Source: Staphylotrichum longicolle (Eukaryota > Ascomycota > Sordariomycetes > Sordariales > Chaetomiaceae). Taken from it: DNA of 64,000 bases. The DNA is taken from assembly GCA_019096155.1 (NCBI GenBank), contig JAHCVI010000001.1, forward strand, positions 1,984,001-2,048,000. The letters are read 5' to 3'. A program made the translations under genes and the position numbers. The notes under the pieces are model-generated. The model made no database searches. It was given only the letters and a program-made list of their open reading frames with translations, and had not been told where the DNA came from. Shown here in pieces: positions 44,172 through 54,797 of the stretch (the first letter of the stretch is position 1; each line of letters opens with the position of its first letter).

Positions 44172-45801
44172 ATGGCGTCGTCTCTGTTGGCTTTCTTTAC
44201 GGTCATGGACAACCAGGACGGAATTATTGTCAGAGGTATGTGAGAGGCAAAGCCCGGCTTCACCGTGATGGCATGGAAACTGTCAACATCGGCGCCCAAC
44301 GCAGCCAGTGGCTAACCGCGAGACAACAAACGAGCAGATCCGCCGAAGTTCGACCTCGATCTTTACATTCAGAATTACAAGGGTGAGCATCCCCGAGCTT
44401 CGCGGATGTTGCCTTCCCCTCCCGCACGCTTCTAAGCTGGGTCCCAGGTCGTACCCGGTTCGATCGCCTCTTCCTCATCGGCCGCAGCTCGGTGCCGCTG
44501 TGTGTTGATGCACTCAAAGCATCCATTGCCGAAGCCAAACGTGGCAGAGATACCCAGAGATACAGGGAAGCTGTTGAGTGTCTGCGAATCGCGGCTCCCT
44601 CAGACCAAGATGCCACCTTCGACCAGACATGGCTGGAAACCCAGGAGAAGGCCAACAAGGCCGAGACGAATCGGCTGTTGACGGAATTGAAGGGCTACAA
44701 GAACAACTTGATCAAAGAGAGCATTAGGGTGGGTTTGGAACCGTTGATATGGGGTCCATGGCTGACAGGTTTCGGTTTTGCAGATGGGCCACGAAGATCT
44801 TGGCAAGCACTTGGAGAGCATTGGCGACCTCAACGCCGCGGCGGAAGCATACTCGAAGATGAGGCCCGACGTCAGCACGCCCAAACAATTCCTCGACGTC
44901 GGGAAGCACCTGGTACGCGTTTCCATACAGCGCCGTGAGTGGGGCATGGTGAGTGCCCATCTCAGCAAGATGGGAGGTGCCCAACACGCAGAAGAGGAGA
45001 AGGCCGTCCAGCCATACCTCAAGATTGCCCAGGGCATCGCGCTACTGGGGCAAGAGAAGTACAAGGAAGCGGCACAAAGCTTTCTTTTGGCCGACTCGGC
45101 GGTGTCCGCGTCGTCCTACAGCGAGCTCGCTAGCCAAAGCGACGTCGCCAGTTACGGTGGTCTCCTTGCTCTAGCATCCATGGGCCGGGATGAGCTGCAG
45201 CACAATGTACTCGATAACGCCCAGTTCCGGACATTCCTTGAGCAGGCTCCACATATTCGGCGCGCCGTGGCACAGTTCGTCAGCGGCAGATATTCCGCCT
45301 GCATTGCCATCCTCGAGTCGTACCGCCCAGACTATCTGCTCGACATCTACCTCCAAAAGCACATCGCGACTATCTACTCCCAGATCCGCAGCAAGTGCAT
45401 CGTTCAGTACCTGATCCCGTTTTCATGCGTCAGCATGGACACGATGAATAAGGCTTTCGGCGGGCCGGGTCAGAGCATCGAGGATGAACTGGCCGACATG
45501 ATTCAGTCGGGAGCACTCGAGGCTCGCATCAACACCATCGACAATGTCAGCCCCCGTATTAATCCCTTTTGTAGTCTCCGTTTCGGCGCTAACCCCACTC
45601 CAGCTTGTTACTACCAAGGCGGCCAACCCAAGAGCACAGATGCAGGAGTCGGCACTCCGGGTCACTGAGAACTACGAGAGGCAGGCTCTCGACCGCCTCA
45701 GGCGGATGGGCCTTGCTGCAGCCGAACTCGAGCTCAAGGGAGGCAAGAAGACTGGTGTTGGCTTTGCTGGTGACTTGCTGGTCGATGAATCGTTGGGCTG
45801 A
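44172..45801 (+). CDS. CSN1: COP9 signalosome subunit 1 (CSN1), RPN7/PCI protein
   Basis: Scaffold subunit of the COP9 signalosome, which removes Nedd8 from cullins. Exons 44172-44235, 44338-44382 (45 nt), 44448-44728, 44784-45545 and 45604-45801 give 449 aa. The N-terminus restored by splicing is MASSLLAFFTVMDNQDG, then IVRDPPKFDLDLYIQNYKGR, a characteristic CSN1 opening. The RPN7-type helical repeats include TELKGYKNNLIKESIRMGHE and DLNAAAEAYSKMRP. The PCI winged helix near the C-terminus includes IEDELADMIQSGALEARINT then IDNLVTTKA, with an intron (45546-45603) inside it. The tail is short and basic/Gly-rich. All introns are canonical except a GTCAGC donor at 45,546. Intact. Confidence 0.94.
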
Positions 45802-46132
45802 GTTAGTTGGTGGTTGCCCAGGGGTGATGGTGGCAGCGAACTGGTCTATCTGCTTGTTCTTGCATTGCATGGAAGGCAAGGGGCGCTTATGGGGGCGCAG
45901 ACAGCTTTTGGGGTGTCCTGGTATCCCTGGGCAGGGTGGGATGACCGAGGACGCCCAGTGATCGGACAGAGTCAGGCTGTCCTGAGATGATTTCCAGCAT
46001 CATGATAACGATTATGAAACGTCGTGGCGTTAGAGACAGCCATGAGCAACAAAAGACGTCAAGTTCTTGATCTTCTATTCCAATTGGGTATCACTAGATA
46101 TGTTTCGCTTGTCTCATCTTCCCCACGTCATC
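45802..46132. other. Short convergent intergenic region
   Basis: 331 bp between the stops of CSN1 and PRP18. Nothing further seen. Confidence 0.6.
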
Positions 46133-47248
46133 TCAGCCCATCAGCTGCCGAACATCCTCGGGGGGCCAGCGGACCTGGGCGAATGTCAAACACCGCTTGA
46201 TACTTTGCAAATACTTGCGCGTGACCTCGCTGCCCATGATATGGCCCCTCTCGCCGCCGTGAAGTTTCTCACGGGCGCTACGCTCGTGGATGCCCACCAT
46301 GGTAACACCGATAGGCCAAGCCGCTTTGCCAATGCTCAAGCGGAGGTATCCATCGTTGGCATCGACGTAGCGCCGTTCCTGAGCCGCCTTGACGATTTCG
46401 ACAATGGCCTCAAGGATGCTCTCGTCCAAGTCGCCTTGCTCAAACTTTCGAAACAGCGGTCTCATCGTCTCCTTGCTGGATATCATGGCATGGTGCGCCG
46501 CTTGCCCGGCGAATGTGTCCTCGTTGTCCTCCCGAGCCAGCGCCAGCTCCCACTCGCGCAGAACCATGTTGAAATACGACGCAAGTTGGCGGAAAAGATA
46601 CCGCCGGGCTTTCTTGTCCGACGCGGACGGGACAGTGTCGGAAACCTTCATGTCTTTCTCCTCGACCGGCGCGAGGGTTGTCGCGATCGGGCCCGCGGAA
46701 GCGAGCGCCCCGCCCCGGGTCACCTTCCGGTACCGTCGGAGTCTGGCAGCATGGCTCTCGGCAAACAATACCGCCGGTTCTCCGAGCTCCCTTAGTTTCC
46801 TGCGCAGCTCCTCCTCAGAAATGTCCTCCCCATCCTCGCCACCGTCCAAATCATCATTGTCTTCCTCCCCAGCTTCCTGCTTCGAACCCTCCCCACCTTC
46901 CGCAGAGGGAGGCAGCTCGGGCAACCCCAGCCTCTTCCGCCTGGCCCTCTCTTCCTCGGCTGCCTTGGCCTCCCTCTTCAGCCGGCTCTCCTCGGCGAGG
47001 CGGCGCCGCTTCTCCTCGCGCTCGCGGGCCTCTTGTGCTGCGTCCTCCTCGCGCTTGCGCTTGGCGGCCGCCTTGGCCGCGCGCTCTTCCTCGAGTGCTT
47101 TCTGCTCGGCAATGTAGGCGGCCTTGCGCGCTTCTTCGGCTTCGCGGCGGGAGATGTATTTTGAGTCGGAGGAGGCGGCGGACGACGATTTGGAGGCGCC
47201 TTTGCTGGCTTTGGCGATTTCGCTGTTCATGAGCGATGCGAAATCCAT
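46133..47248 (-). CDS. PRP18: Pre-mRNA splicing factor PRP18
   Basis: A second-step splicing factor that acts with Slu7 and the U5 snRNP at 3' splice-site choice. Single exon, 371 aa, start MDFASLMNSEIAKA. The reading frame continues open upstream, but this Met begins the conserved N-terminus. A Lys/Glu/Arg-rich helix (residues about 40-120) is followed by an acidic patch. The SFM motif comes next (ISEEELRRKLRELGEPAVLF), which in Prp18 and Prp4 mediates snRNP contact. The Prp18 helical domain fills the last 150 residues, with YFNMVLREWELAL, HHAMISSKETMRPLFRKFEQ and the conserved loop YLRLSIGKAAWPIGVTMVGI then HERSAREKL. No introns or defects. Divergent from SAP18. Confidence 0.96.
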   Translation of the reverse strand: MDFASLMNSEIAKASKGASKSSSAASSDSKYISRREAEEARKAAYIAEQKALEEERAAKAAAKRKREEDAAQEAREREEKRRRLAEESRLKREAKAAEEERARRKRLGLPELPPSAEGGEGSKQEAGEEDNDDLDGGEDGEDISEEELRRKLRELGEPAVLFAESHAARLRRYRKVTRGGALASAGPIATTLAPVEEKDMKVSDTVPSASDKKARRYLFRQLASYFNMVLREWELALAREDNEDTFAGQAAHHAMISSKETMRPLFRKFEQGDLDESILEAIVEIVKAAQERRYVDANDGYLRLSIGKAAWPIGVTMVGIHERSAREKLHGGERGHIMGSEVTRKYLQSIKRCLTFAQVRWPPEDVRQLMG

Positions 47249-47710
47249 TGTGAATTCTTGATTTGGCGTAACGCCTGATAATGTGGTAGGTGCACTCGAT
47301 GCAGAGATGAATGTGGTGAATGTTGTGAATGTTGAGTGGAACCGCGCAGCTCTTTCAGGTTGTTCTGCTCGTTCAGGCGAGGGAGTGCCTTGAAATGGGT
47401 GCGGTGGATGGACCGAGTGTTCTGGAAGCTGGGCGGAAGTCCCACTAAGATTCCGGCAAGAGCCGCTAACGTTAGCTGCGCTTGGGTAACCCCACCCCAC
47501 GACATGGTGTTCTCGCGGCAGGCAAGACCGGAAGCTCTCCAGCTCCCATGCAATGTTCTGGGGCATCTCGCATCTCACAACATCCAGCCACCGGCACCTT
47601 GTGAATTACCTTGAAACCGAAGCTCCTGAATGCGCCTGTTATACAAGACTGAAATTGACATTGCCCTTGACCTATTATTTTAGTCATCAGAGTAATACGC
47701 CACCATCAAG
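47249..47710. promoter_or_regulatory. Shared divergent promoter of PRP18 and SAP18
   Basis: 462 bp between outward-facing start codons. No coding frame or motif recognised with confidence. Confidence 0.55.
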
Positions 47711-48516
47711 ATGAGTGTCGCGGAGCCGAGCAGACAAGAGACATCGCCTTTCCTGCTGAAGCTCTTCTACCGTACTGGTGCCCACCACAGGTACACACAG
47801 GCATTCTCCCCCAGCCCCTTATCAGATCTGAGGCTTACTCTACCAGGCCAGATGAGTTCAACGCAGCCACCCTCCCACCCCACCTCTTAATACACACCTG
47901 GCCGAGCTGCACCCTGTCCGAACTCTCCTCCCACATGCTCGACGCCTTCCCCCCAATCCTCCCAGACCCTGCAATCGGTACACGCCTCATATTCCGCCAT
48001 GTCTACGCCGACACGCGTGCGCGGATGGACATGCCCCCACGGTTCGTGCCCAAGGACCTAGGTAGCGTAGTACTCGGCAGGGGAAGGCCGGGTGCCGGCG
48101 CCGCGGAAGGCGTCCCGGAACACGAGCCCGACGACGGCGCCATGACGCTGGCCGATGCCAAGTTCATTACGGGAGACTTTATCTGCTGCGCCATCATGCC
48201 GCCGGACGAGCTTAGTGGGGATGTGACGCCGGCCAGCGCCGCGAGAATGGGCCGGGGAACCGGGGTGGGGGAAGCGAGGGGTGGTCTGGCGGGTGCGCCG
48301 CCGCCACCTCCGTCGTCGAGGCAGAGGGATTATGGGCCTCCCGGGGGGTTCCGCGGGAGAGGTTCCTGGGGTGGCGGCGGGCGAGGGTATGGCGGCGGGA
48401 GGTATCGTGAGCGGGAGGAGCCGTTTGGTAGGGGAGGCGGCGGAATGCCACAGGGGGAGTGGAGGAGGGGAGATCGGTTGCCTGATCACCCTCCCGACGG
48501 TCGGTGGGGTAGATAG
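47711..48516 (+). CDS. SAP18 family protein (Sin3-associated / ASAP complex)
   Basis: SAP18 is a ubiquitin-fold partner of Sin3 histone deacetylase and of the RNA-binding ASAP complex. Exons 47711-47790 and 47847-48516 give 249 aa; intron 47791-47846 splits an Arg codon (AG|G). The fold covers about residues 10-165: PFLLKLFYRTGAHHR, PPHLLIHTWPSCTLSELSSH, GTRLIFRHVYAD and KFITGDFICCAIMP. A Gly-rich insert between the last two is typical of fungal copies. The C-terminal 80 residues are an RGG/Pro-rich tail (RGRGSWGGGGRGYGGGRY), suggesting RNA binding and arginine methylation. Intact. Confidence 0.92.
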
Positions 48517-49203
48517 GATCCCGGGTCTGTCGAGGAAGAGCAAGCGGTGGAGAGGAAAGAGGTTGCCAAAAGAGTATGGGACAAGGTTGAGAACTGGCTC
48601 TCGGGGCTCCCTGACTATGGAAGATATGAGCAGACGGAACGTCACCACAATGGCTCTAAGGGCGGGTCTAGCGGAGAAGCGGCAGGGTCGAAGCACGTCA
48701 AGTACCCTGATATGTGGCCGCGCACGACATGAAGGAAAGCGGACAACCTTCATTCGGACCCTGCGCGCCGAAACTTCTGACCTTGATCAGGCCAAAACGA
48801 GGACGGCATGAGCCAAGGCGGCCAAAAGAGGACAGGCCCCCAATCACACAAGGGCTAACGCCAGCGAATAGGGAATTAGCGAATACCACTTATTGATGCT
48901 TCTTGAACCTTTGCAAACGTTCACGAGTCTCATCTGTATAAATGTGTATACATGCTCTTCCCTATCCCTCACCCGACACCAGCCTCACGGCCTCTTGCTG
49001 CAGCAGATACCAAACGCAAAAGAAGATGGTTTTTAGAAATGGACCACAGCTTAGTAGTGACAGATCCCAGTGTCTCCAACCAGACTGCGTCAAGAAATTG
49101 GTATGATTTGTGACTGTAGGTCTCCCGGTTTTGTCCCCCCGGATCCTGCGCACACTCTATGTACATCCCTCCCGCCCTAACTACGTCGCCGTCACCTAAC
49201 CCT
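48517..49203. other. Convergent intergenic region
   Basis: 687 bp between the stops of SAP18 and the complex I subunit gene. No gene recognised. Confidence 0.55.
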
Positions 49204-49731
49204 TTAGCGCTCAGAGATAATGTCGCCCCTCCGCTTCGCCCGCAAATCCCACAGGCCCTAACACAAGCTCAAGTCAGCACCCACATTCCCAAGGTACCTC
49301 CGCCTCCATCCAGTTACCACCACCCTCCTTCCAACAACCAAACCGCGAGGAGATGACTCACGTCGTTCTGATAACCCAGGTACCCAATGATCGCAGGAAT
49401 GGCAAAGATGTACACAGCACTGATGCCGGCCGTCCGCTTGGTCCACCTGAAGTACTTGTACCGGTTCTGGACCATGTCTGTTCCCAGGGGGTTAGCATCG
49501 CCTAGCCTTTGCCTCCGCCATCTCCTCCACCGCCTCGGCCGGTCGACTTCAAAATCGTTTCGGGGATCGTGGGGGGATCTGGAATTGACGTACTCCCGAC
49601 GCGGACAAGGGCCGGGTCCATGGCCATTTCTGAATGCGCGCGAAACGGTTAGCTGATGTTCTCGCGGTCAACTTGTCCCAATTGACCGGGGCGGGGGATG
49701 GGAACGCACTGTTATGCGGTAGGCCAGCCAT
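49204..49731 (-). CDS. NADH dehydrogenase (complex I) accessory subunit, NDUFB4/B15-like, 75 aa
   Basis: A small membrane-arm subunit of mitochondrial complex I. Four exons (minus) are 49731-49710, 49629-49594, 49477-49362 and 49257-49204. Introns are 49630-49709, 49478-49593 and 49258-49361, all GT-AG and in frame. The protein starts MAGLPHNKMAMDPALVRVGN. RYKYFRWTKRT comes next, then one transmembrane helix (ISAVYIFAIPAIIGYLGY), ending GLWDLRAKRRGDIISER. The DPAL...YKYFRWT...helix...LWDLRAKRRGD arrangement is that of the B15 subunit of fungal complex I. The exons are 22, 36, 116 and 54 nt, so no exon is long enough to stand out alone. No cleavable presequence is apparent, as is usual for this subunit. 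Confidence 0.88.
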
Positions 49732-50560
49732 CTTGACTTGTGCGGATTTCGTCCGGGGCTAGTTTGGAATGGCTGTGGTGGCAGTCGATTGAGGGGTCCG
49801 CTTCGCGATTCGAGGTTCGAGGGAGGTGTTGAGCTTCGAGATGCCGTCGATTGATTGGTCTTGGCGCCCAGAGCTGGGACTGCTGGTGGGGAGTGCACGG
49901 TCACGTGAGGCTGAATTGCTCGTCTGGGCGCCGGCGGCAGCTGCCCGCACACCTCGCAGCCTGGATTGGCAGATCAAATGACTGACGCAATCCCGTGAGT
50001 ACGGTAGTACACCTAGTGTAGAGCTCGATCCTCCGGGTAGAGTTGATTCCGACGTCGATCAATAACCTAGGCTCAGTTGCGATTAGGGCGTTTGAACGCC
50101 CAGTATTTTGGAAGCCCACAAGGTTCACAATTGCCCAAACCCTGCTCCGTCTTATCTTCTGCATTCGAGGTTCCTCGGTTTGTCCACTTCACAACCCAGC
50201 AGATCAAGGTGGTCAAGGACTCAAAGACACCACTTCCCAATCCTTGAAACCAAAGCCCCATCAGAATCGCATCGATCTTGGTCAGGTACCGGGGGTAATG
50301 TGCATCGCGGATCCTACCACGTGGGTCAGGAAACAGGCCTGGGCTCTCCCTCCGAGTGGAGGACAGTGACAACCCTGACATGACGGACCCAGTGCCTCGG
50401 CATACGACCCGAGGTGTGTGGGTGTGTGGCCATTACCGGGCAGTTCTCATACCACAGACACTTATTCCAGCTTCCATCCATCTACACCTACACTCCCAGT
50501 CGGCGTCCTGTCTCTCTCCAACTTGGAAAAAGTAATCATCTCATTGTCTCATACCCAAAT
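49732..50560. promoter_or_regulatory. Divergent promoter region of the complex I subunit and GST genes
   Basis: 829 bp between outward-facing ATGs. Nothing specific recognised. Confidence 0.5.
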
Positions 50561-51441
50561 ATGGCCGCCGAAGAAGCAAAAGTCAAGCTCCATTGGCTCA
50601 ATGGCTCCCGAGCCCAGAGCATCCTGTTCCTGCTTGAAGAGCTCGATATCTCGTACGATCTCGAGATCTATCATCGTCTGAAAAGTATGCTGGCGCCACC
50701 CGAGCTGAAGAAGATCCACCCGCTGGGCAAATCCCCGGTGGTCACCATCACCGCACCTGGTGTCGCCGAACCGGTCGTTCTCGCCGAGACGGCTTTCATC
50801 GTGCAGTACCTGTGCGACCACTTCCCCAAGGGCAAGGACCTTGTGCCACAGCGCTGGAAAGATGGCCAAGAGGGCAAGGTCGGCGGCGAGACGGAGGAAT
50901 GGATGCGGTACGAGTACCTCATGAACTACATTGAAGGCAGTTTCATGTTCACCATGGTTCTGAATTTCGTGCTCTCCGGTATGCCAGTCAACCCCACGCG
51001 GCGATGAGAGATTGCGCGCTGACAAACCGGTTTGCAGGGTTGAAAGGGAGCAGCGTACCGTTCTTCGTCCGCCCCATCACGACTCTCATTGCAAACCAGG
51101 TCATTGGCATGATGGTCTTCCCCAACATGAAGCGGCACTTTGGGATGATGGAGAAGTACCTGGAGACGTCGCCCGGCAACGGCAACTACATGTGCGGCCC
51201 GAAACTCACTGGCGCCGACATCATGCTGTCCTACCCGCTCATTGCCGGCAAGGGCGGTGCGTTTGATAGCATTGGCACCTGGGAGAAGGGCTCGTTCAAG
51301 GAGACGTTTCCCAAGCTGCATGCCTACATCGAACGGCTGGCTGAAGAACCTGGGTGGAAGAAATCGGTGGAGAAGATCAAGGAGATCGAGGGCGGGTTCT
51401 CGCTTCTGCCGACCCCTGGCGCGCCGTCTGCACGCATTTGA
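50561..51441 (+). CDS. Glutathione S-transferase, Gtt1-like
   Basis: Conjugates glutathione to electrophiles. Exons 50561-50978 and 51038-51441 give 273 aa; intron 50979-51037 splits a Gly codon. The N-terminal thioredoxin-like domain has KLHWLNGSRAQSILFLLEEL, with Ser/Arg at the position expected for the activating residue in Gtt1-type enzymes. HPLGKSPVV (cis-Pro) and the glutathione-binding ETAFIVQYL follow. The helical C-terminal domain contains YMCGPKLTGADIMLSYPLIA, the N-capping box region (TGAD) typical of GSTs. Hydrophobic residues around the exon junction (FTMVLNFVLSG) may support membrane association as reported for Gtt1. Intact. Confidence 0.93.
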
Positions 51442-52286
51442 GTGGGGGGTGATCGCGGGGTGGCCGGCTGTCTTGCGGTCGCAGAAGACGCCGTTTTGGG
51501 GCCTGCATCTGATACCCGAGTTGGCCAAGATTGATGTCCTGGTGGTGGGCTTGGTGGGGTCTGATACCGAGCAGTCGGAGGCACAGGCGCACAGGCGAGG
51601 CGGGGCGGCCGGAAACGTGTGGAGCTTCCCCCCAATGATATATCTCCGAGGCGCTGTCACAAGCTTGTCTGGATGCCAAGGCGATCTGGAACGACTCAAT
51701 TGACCTAAACGCCATGACGTCAAAATACAATCAGCATGGCGACGAAACAAAACAGCACCCGTGAGAAGACGTGTTCGTGTTCGGCTCGAATGGGTGCGAC
51801 GCTGACGGATAGGATGAGCACGCTGAGCACGCGGAGCAACGAGGAGGACTCTTGTTAGGCATCAAAATTCAGGGTGCAGTCCCAATTGAGTTCGGGGTGA
51901 TCCCTCATTGGGCTGCACCGCCGCGATGGGGCCTTTTTTTCGTCCCCTATCCCTACCACCTGCTACCAACGAGAACCCCGGAGGGCAATGATGCGGCCTG
52001 GCAGGGCATCCGAGCCTCCGAGCGACCCGATCTGTTACCGCAAAGCCATTTTCAGCCTCAGCTTACTTGCATCACCTTAAGTACTCGTGCAGGGGACCGT
52101 CTGATTTTCCTCGTGGGAATCCTCCCCTTTTTCTCGTCCTGTGTCCAATGCCTGCAAGTACGATCCTGCCTGGCCTGGAGAGCAGTGCAAACATCTGACA
52201 CAGGCGCCTGAACCCCCCGGCATCTTTGCTTCCTACTTACATGCTATCTCGGTGGTGAGATCCAGGTTGCGCTACTGACTGAACCC
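51442..52286. other. Intergenic between GST and the LCAT-like gene
   Basis: 845 bp. No gene supported; contains the hydrolase promoter. Confidence 0.5.
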
Positions 52287-54797
52287 TTGTTGCATGGACT
52301 TGCGCAGGGGTGTCCACTGCTGGTCTCATTCTCCATGTTCTCCTCGACAACATCTCATATCATGGGAGGTCCTCCCGGGGGGGCAGATCCGCCCGTCGGT
52401 GCCATTATGCCTGTGAAGCAAAACACGACGCCACAGGCGGAAGAGAGCGATTCACCTCCATCCGACGGGGTTGAGGAGGAGGACCTGGACGTTGATCAGG
52501 ACGACGCCCAATCCTTCCTGCAGCCGGCCATGAGTCCATTGGCGACCCTCCTCACGTCACCGAGGACTCCGGCTGCTGAGAAGGCTGCCATCTTTGAGCG
52601 TCAACCGGGAGGGCTGTTTGAGATGCTCGAAAGTGACGTGCCGGTTCCAGGACAGCATACGGGGCTCGTTGCCGACGACACGCCCAATGTATCGGAGAGT
52701 GCATCCGGGCGTCAGTCTCCGCTGGTACGGCTTCCGACGCCGTGGCAAGCCGGGCCGAAGCAGTTCTTGGTCGCGGAGCCGGGCCGGTTCAAGTCCTCTA
52801 TGGCGGCAGCCTTCCAGACACACTCCAGACGGCATCGATCTCAGTCAGCGGGAGACAGCGCACTGAAGAGGTTATCGAAAGCTTTGCCGTCCATATCAAT
52901 ACCTTCGGGCCTCATTCCGAATATCCCGACACCCACCTTCTTCTCCTCCAACTCGGGTTCGCCCCACAAGTCTACACAGCCTCAGACACCAGCTGCTCTC
53001 TTGCCTCCCAACGCCCAATTTCCGGGCGTTGTCTCTCCGCAAGCGACCCCAATCCAGCCAGACTCGGCAAGAGCTCGCAGCCTGCGCCATACAACATCCG
53101 ACGACTCCCTTCTCTATCACACCCTGTCCCGCGTGTCTTCACTCGGGGACGACGAGCGCTTTGCTCATGTCCGGGAGCAGGTTAATGTGCGAATGAAGGC
53201 CATCAAGGACAGCTTCGACGGCCCTTCCTTCAAGTTACCTCAAATGCCGAGTACGTATTCCGCTGCATGCTCACCTCCGTGGCCGCATGTACTGACCAAG
53301 CTAGGTTTGCTCAATACACCGCTGAAGAAGGCGGCAACGGACCCCGTGCCGGGCGTTCATCGGTCACGCTCCATGCATGCCGGTCAACGCGCGAGCCACG
53401 ACCCCCTAGAAGCGGTTTTGGAATCACTCACAGGAGACATTGTTGTTATGGGCGGGTACAGGGGCTCTATTCTGCGATCGGCGAAGCCTCCCCACAGGCG
53501 GCTGTGGGTTCCGGTCAAGGTCCAGCTGGGTGTCCGAAAAGTCAACCTGGAAGTCGGACTGGATCCCGAGGACGAAGAGAACATGGAGAAGAGCATCGTA
53601 GCCGGCGGAATGCTCCAAAACATTGGACCGGTCGACATTTCGAAGCGGCTGTTCAAGAAGCTGAGGGACTGTGAAAATGCAAGGACCGGCAAGCTCAGGG
53701 TTCACGACTACGGCTACGACTGGAGGCTCAGTCCTCACCTCTTGTCTCGCAAACTCACCGAATTTCTCGAGAAGCTGCCGTCGAACCAGCCGGGTATCCC
53801 TAAGGAGCAGAGGGGCGCTCTGGTCATTGCCCACAGTTTGGGCGGCGTCATCACGCGACACGCCGTCAACCAGCGGCCCGACCTCTTCTCGGGCGTGCTG
53901 TACGTGGGCGTTCCGCAGCGGTGCATCAACATCCTCGGCCCGCTCCGGAACGGCGATGCCGTCCTCTTCAATGAGAAGATTCTTACCGCGCAGGTCAACT
54001 TCTCCCTGCGAACCACCTTCGTCTTCCTCCCCGAAGACGGCTTCTGCTTTGTCGACAAGCACACCAAAGAAGAATACCGCATCGACTTCTACAACGTCGA
54101 AGACTGGATCAAATACCGACTCTGTCCCTGCGTCTCCGGTCCCGCCCTCCCCGCCCTCTCGCGCAGCGGCACTTTTGGCTCCCTCCTCTCCCTATCCGAC
54201 TCTTTGCCCAGCCTCCCCCTCCGCAACCGCAGCAACACGGGAAGCAAAAAGACGCTCGCGGCCGAGATCACCAAAGACCGCACCCTCGCCCCGCAAATGA
54301 ACAGCAGCTCCCAGCCCACCAGCGCCTCTTCAGAGAACAACAACAACAACAATTTCCCCTCCACCTCCAGAACCCGCGCCGCCGCCTCCGCCACGCGCGC
54401 CCGCAACATCGCCTACCTCACCCGCACGCTCGCCGAGACGAAGCGCTTCCGGTCCGAGCTGGCGCACGACCCGGCCCACCAGGAGGCCAACGCCTACCCG
54501 CCGCTGGCGCTCATCTACGCCAAGGACATCCCCACGACGTGCGGCGCGGGCGTCGCGGGGCGCGAGGGCATCGCGTGCGCCGACGCGTACGACGATTTGA
54601 TGTTCGCCAGCGGGGACGGCGTCGTGCTCGCCCGCGAGGCGATGCTGCCCGCGGGCTACGAGGTGGTGCGAGGCGGGCGGTTGTGTACGGACCGCGGGCA
54701 CATCACCATGCTGGGGGATCTGGCGGCGGTGGGGAGGGGGCTGGGGGCGTTGGTCAGGGGGAGGGGGAAGGGGATCGGTTTGGGGAGGAAGGCTTGA
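52287..54797 (+). CDS. LCAT-like alpha/beta hydrolase (putative lipase/acyltransferase)
   Basis: Exons 52287-53250 and 53305-54797 give about 818 aa. Intron 53251-53304 is 54 nt with a CTGAC branch and leaves the frame open if retained. The first 300 residues are low-complexity (Ser, Thr, Pro, acidic) and probably disordered. The hydrolase domain begins near LTGDIVVMGGYRGSIL. It shows LRVHDYGYDWRLSP, the nucleophile elbow AHSLGG (Ser about 498), SGDGVV (Asp about 758) and DRGHITML (His about 785). This is a complete Ser-Asp-His triad in LCAT/PDAT order. No transmembrane helix is clear. Substrate unknown. A Ser/Asn-rich insert with NNNNN lies near residues 655-680. The start is uncertain; MFSSTTSHIMGG at 52,335 is a credible alternative. 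Confidence 0.82.
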   Translation: MLHGLAQGCPLLVSFSMFSSTTSHIMGGPPGGADPPVGAIMPVKQNTTPQAEESDSPPSDGVEEEDLDVDQDDAQSFLQPAMSPLATLLTSPRTPAAEKAAIFERQPGGLFEMLESDVPVPGQHTGLVADDTPNVSESASGRQSPLVRLPTPWQAGPKQFLVAEPGRFKSSMAAAFQTHSRRHRSQSAGDSALKRLSKALPSISIPSGLIPNIPTPTFFSSNSGSPHKSTQPQTPAALLPPNAQFPGVVSPQATPIQPDSARARSLRHTTSDDSLLYHTLSRVSSLGDDERFAHVREQVNVRMKAIKDSFDGPSFKLPQMPSTYSAACSPPWPHVLTKLGLLNTPLKKAATDPVPGVHRSRSMHAGQRASHDPLEAVLESLTGDIVVMGGYRGSILRSAKPPHRRLWVPVKVQLGVRKVNLEVGLDPEDEENMEKSIVAGGMLQNIGPVDISKRLFKKLRDCENARTGKLRVHDYGYDWRLSPHLLSRKLTEFLEKLPSNQPGIPKEQRGALVIAHSLGGVITRHAVNQRPDLFSGVLYVGVPQRCINILGPLRNGDAVLFNEKILTAQVNFSLRTTFVFLPEDGFCFVDKHTKEEYRIDFYNVEDWIKYRLCPCVSGPALPALSRSGTFGSLLSLSDSLPSLPLRNRSNTGSKKTLAAEITKDRTLAPQMNSSSQPTSASSENNNNNNFPSTSRTRAAASATRARNIAYLTRTLAETKRFRSELAHDPAHQEANAYPPLALIYAKDIPTTCGAGVAGREGIACADAYDDLMFASGDGVVLAREAMLPAGYEVVRGGRLCTDRGHITMLGDLAAVGRGLGALVRGRGKGIGLGRKA

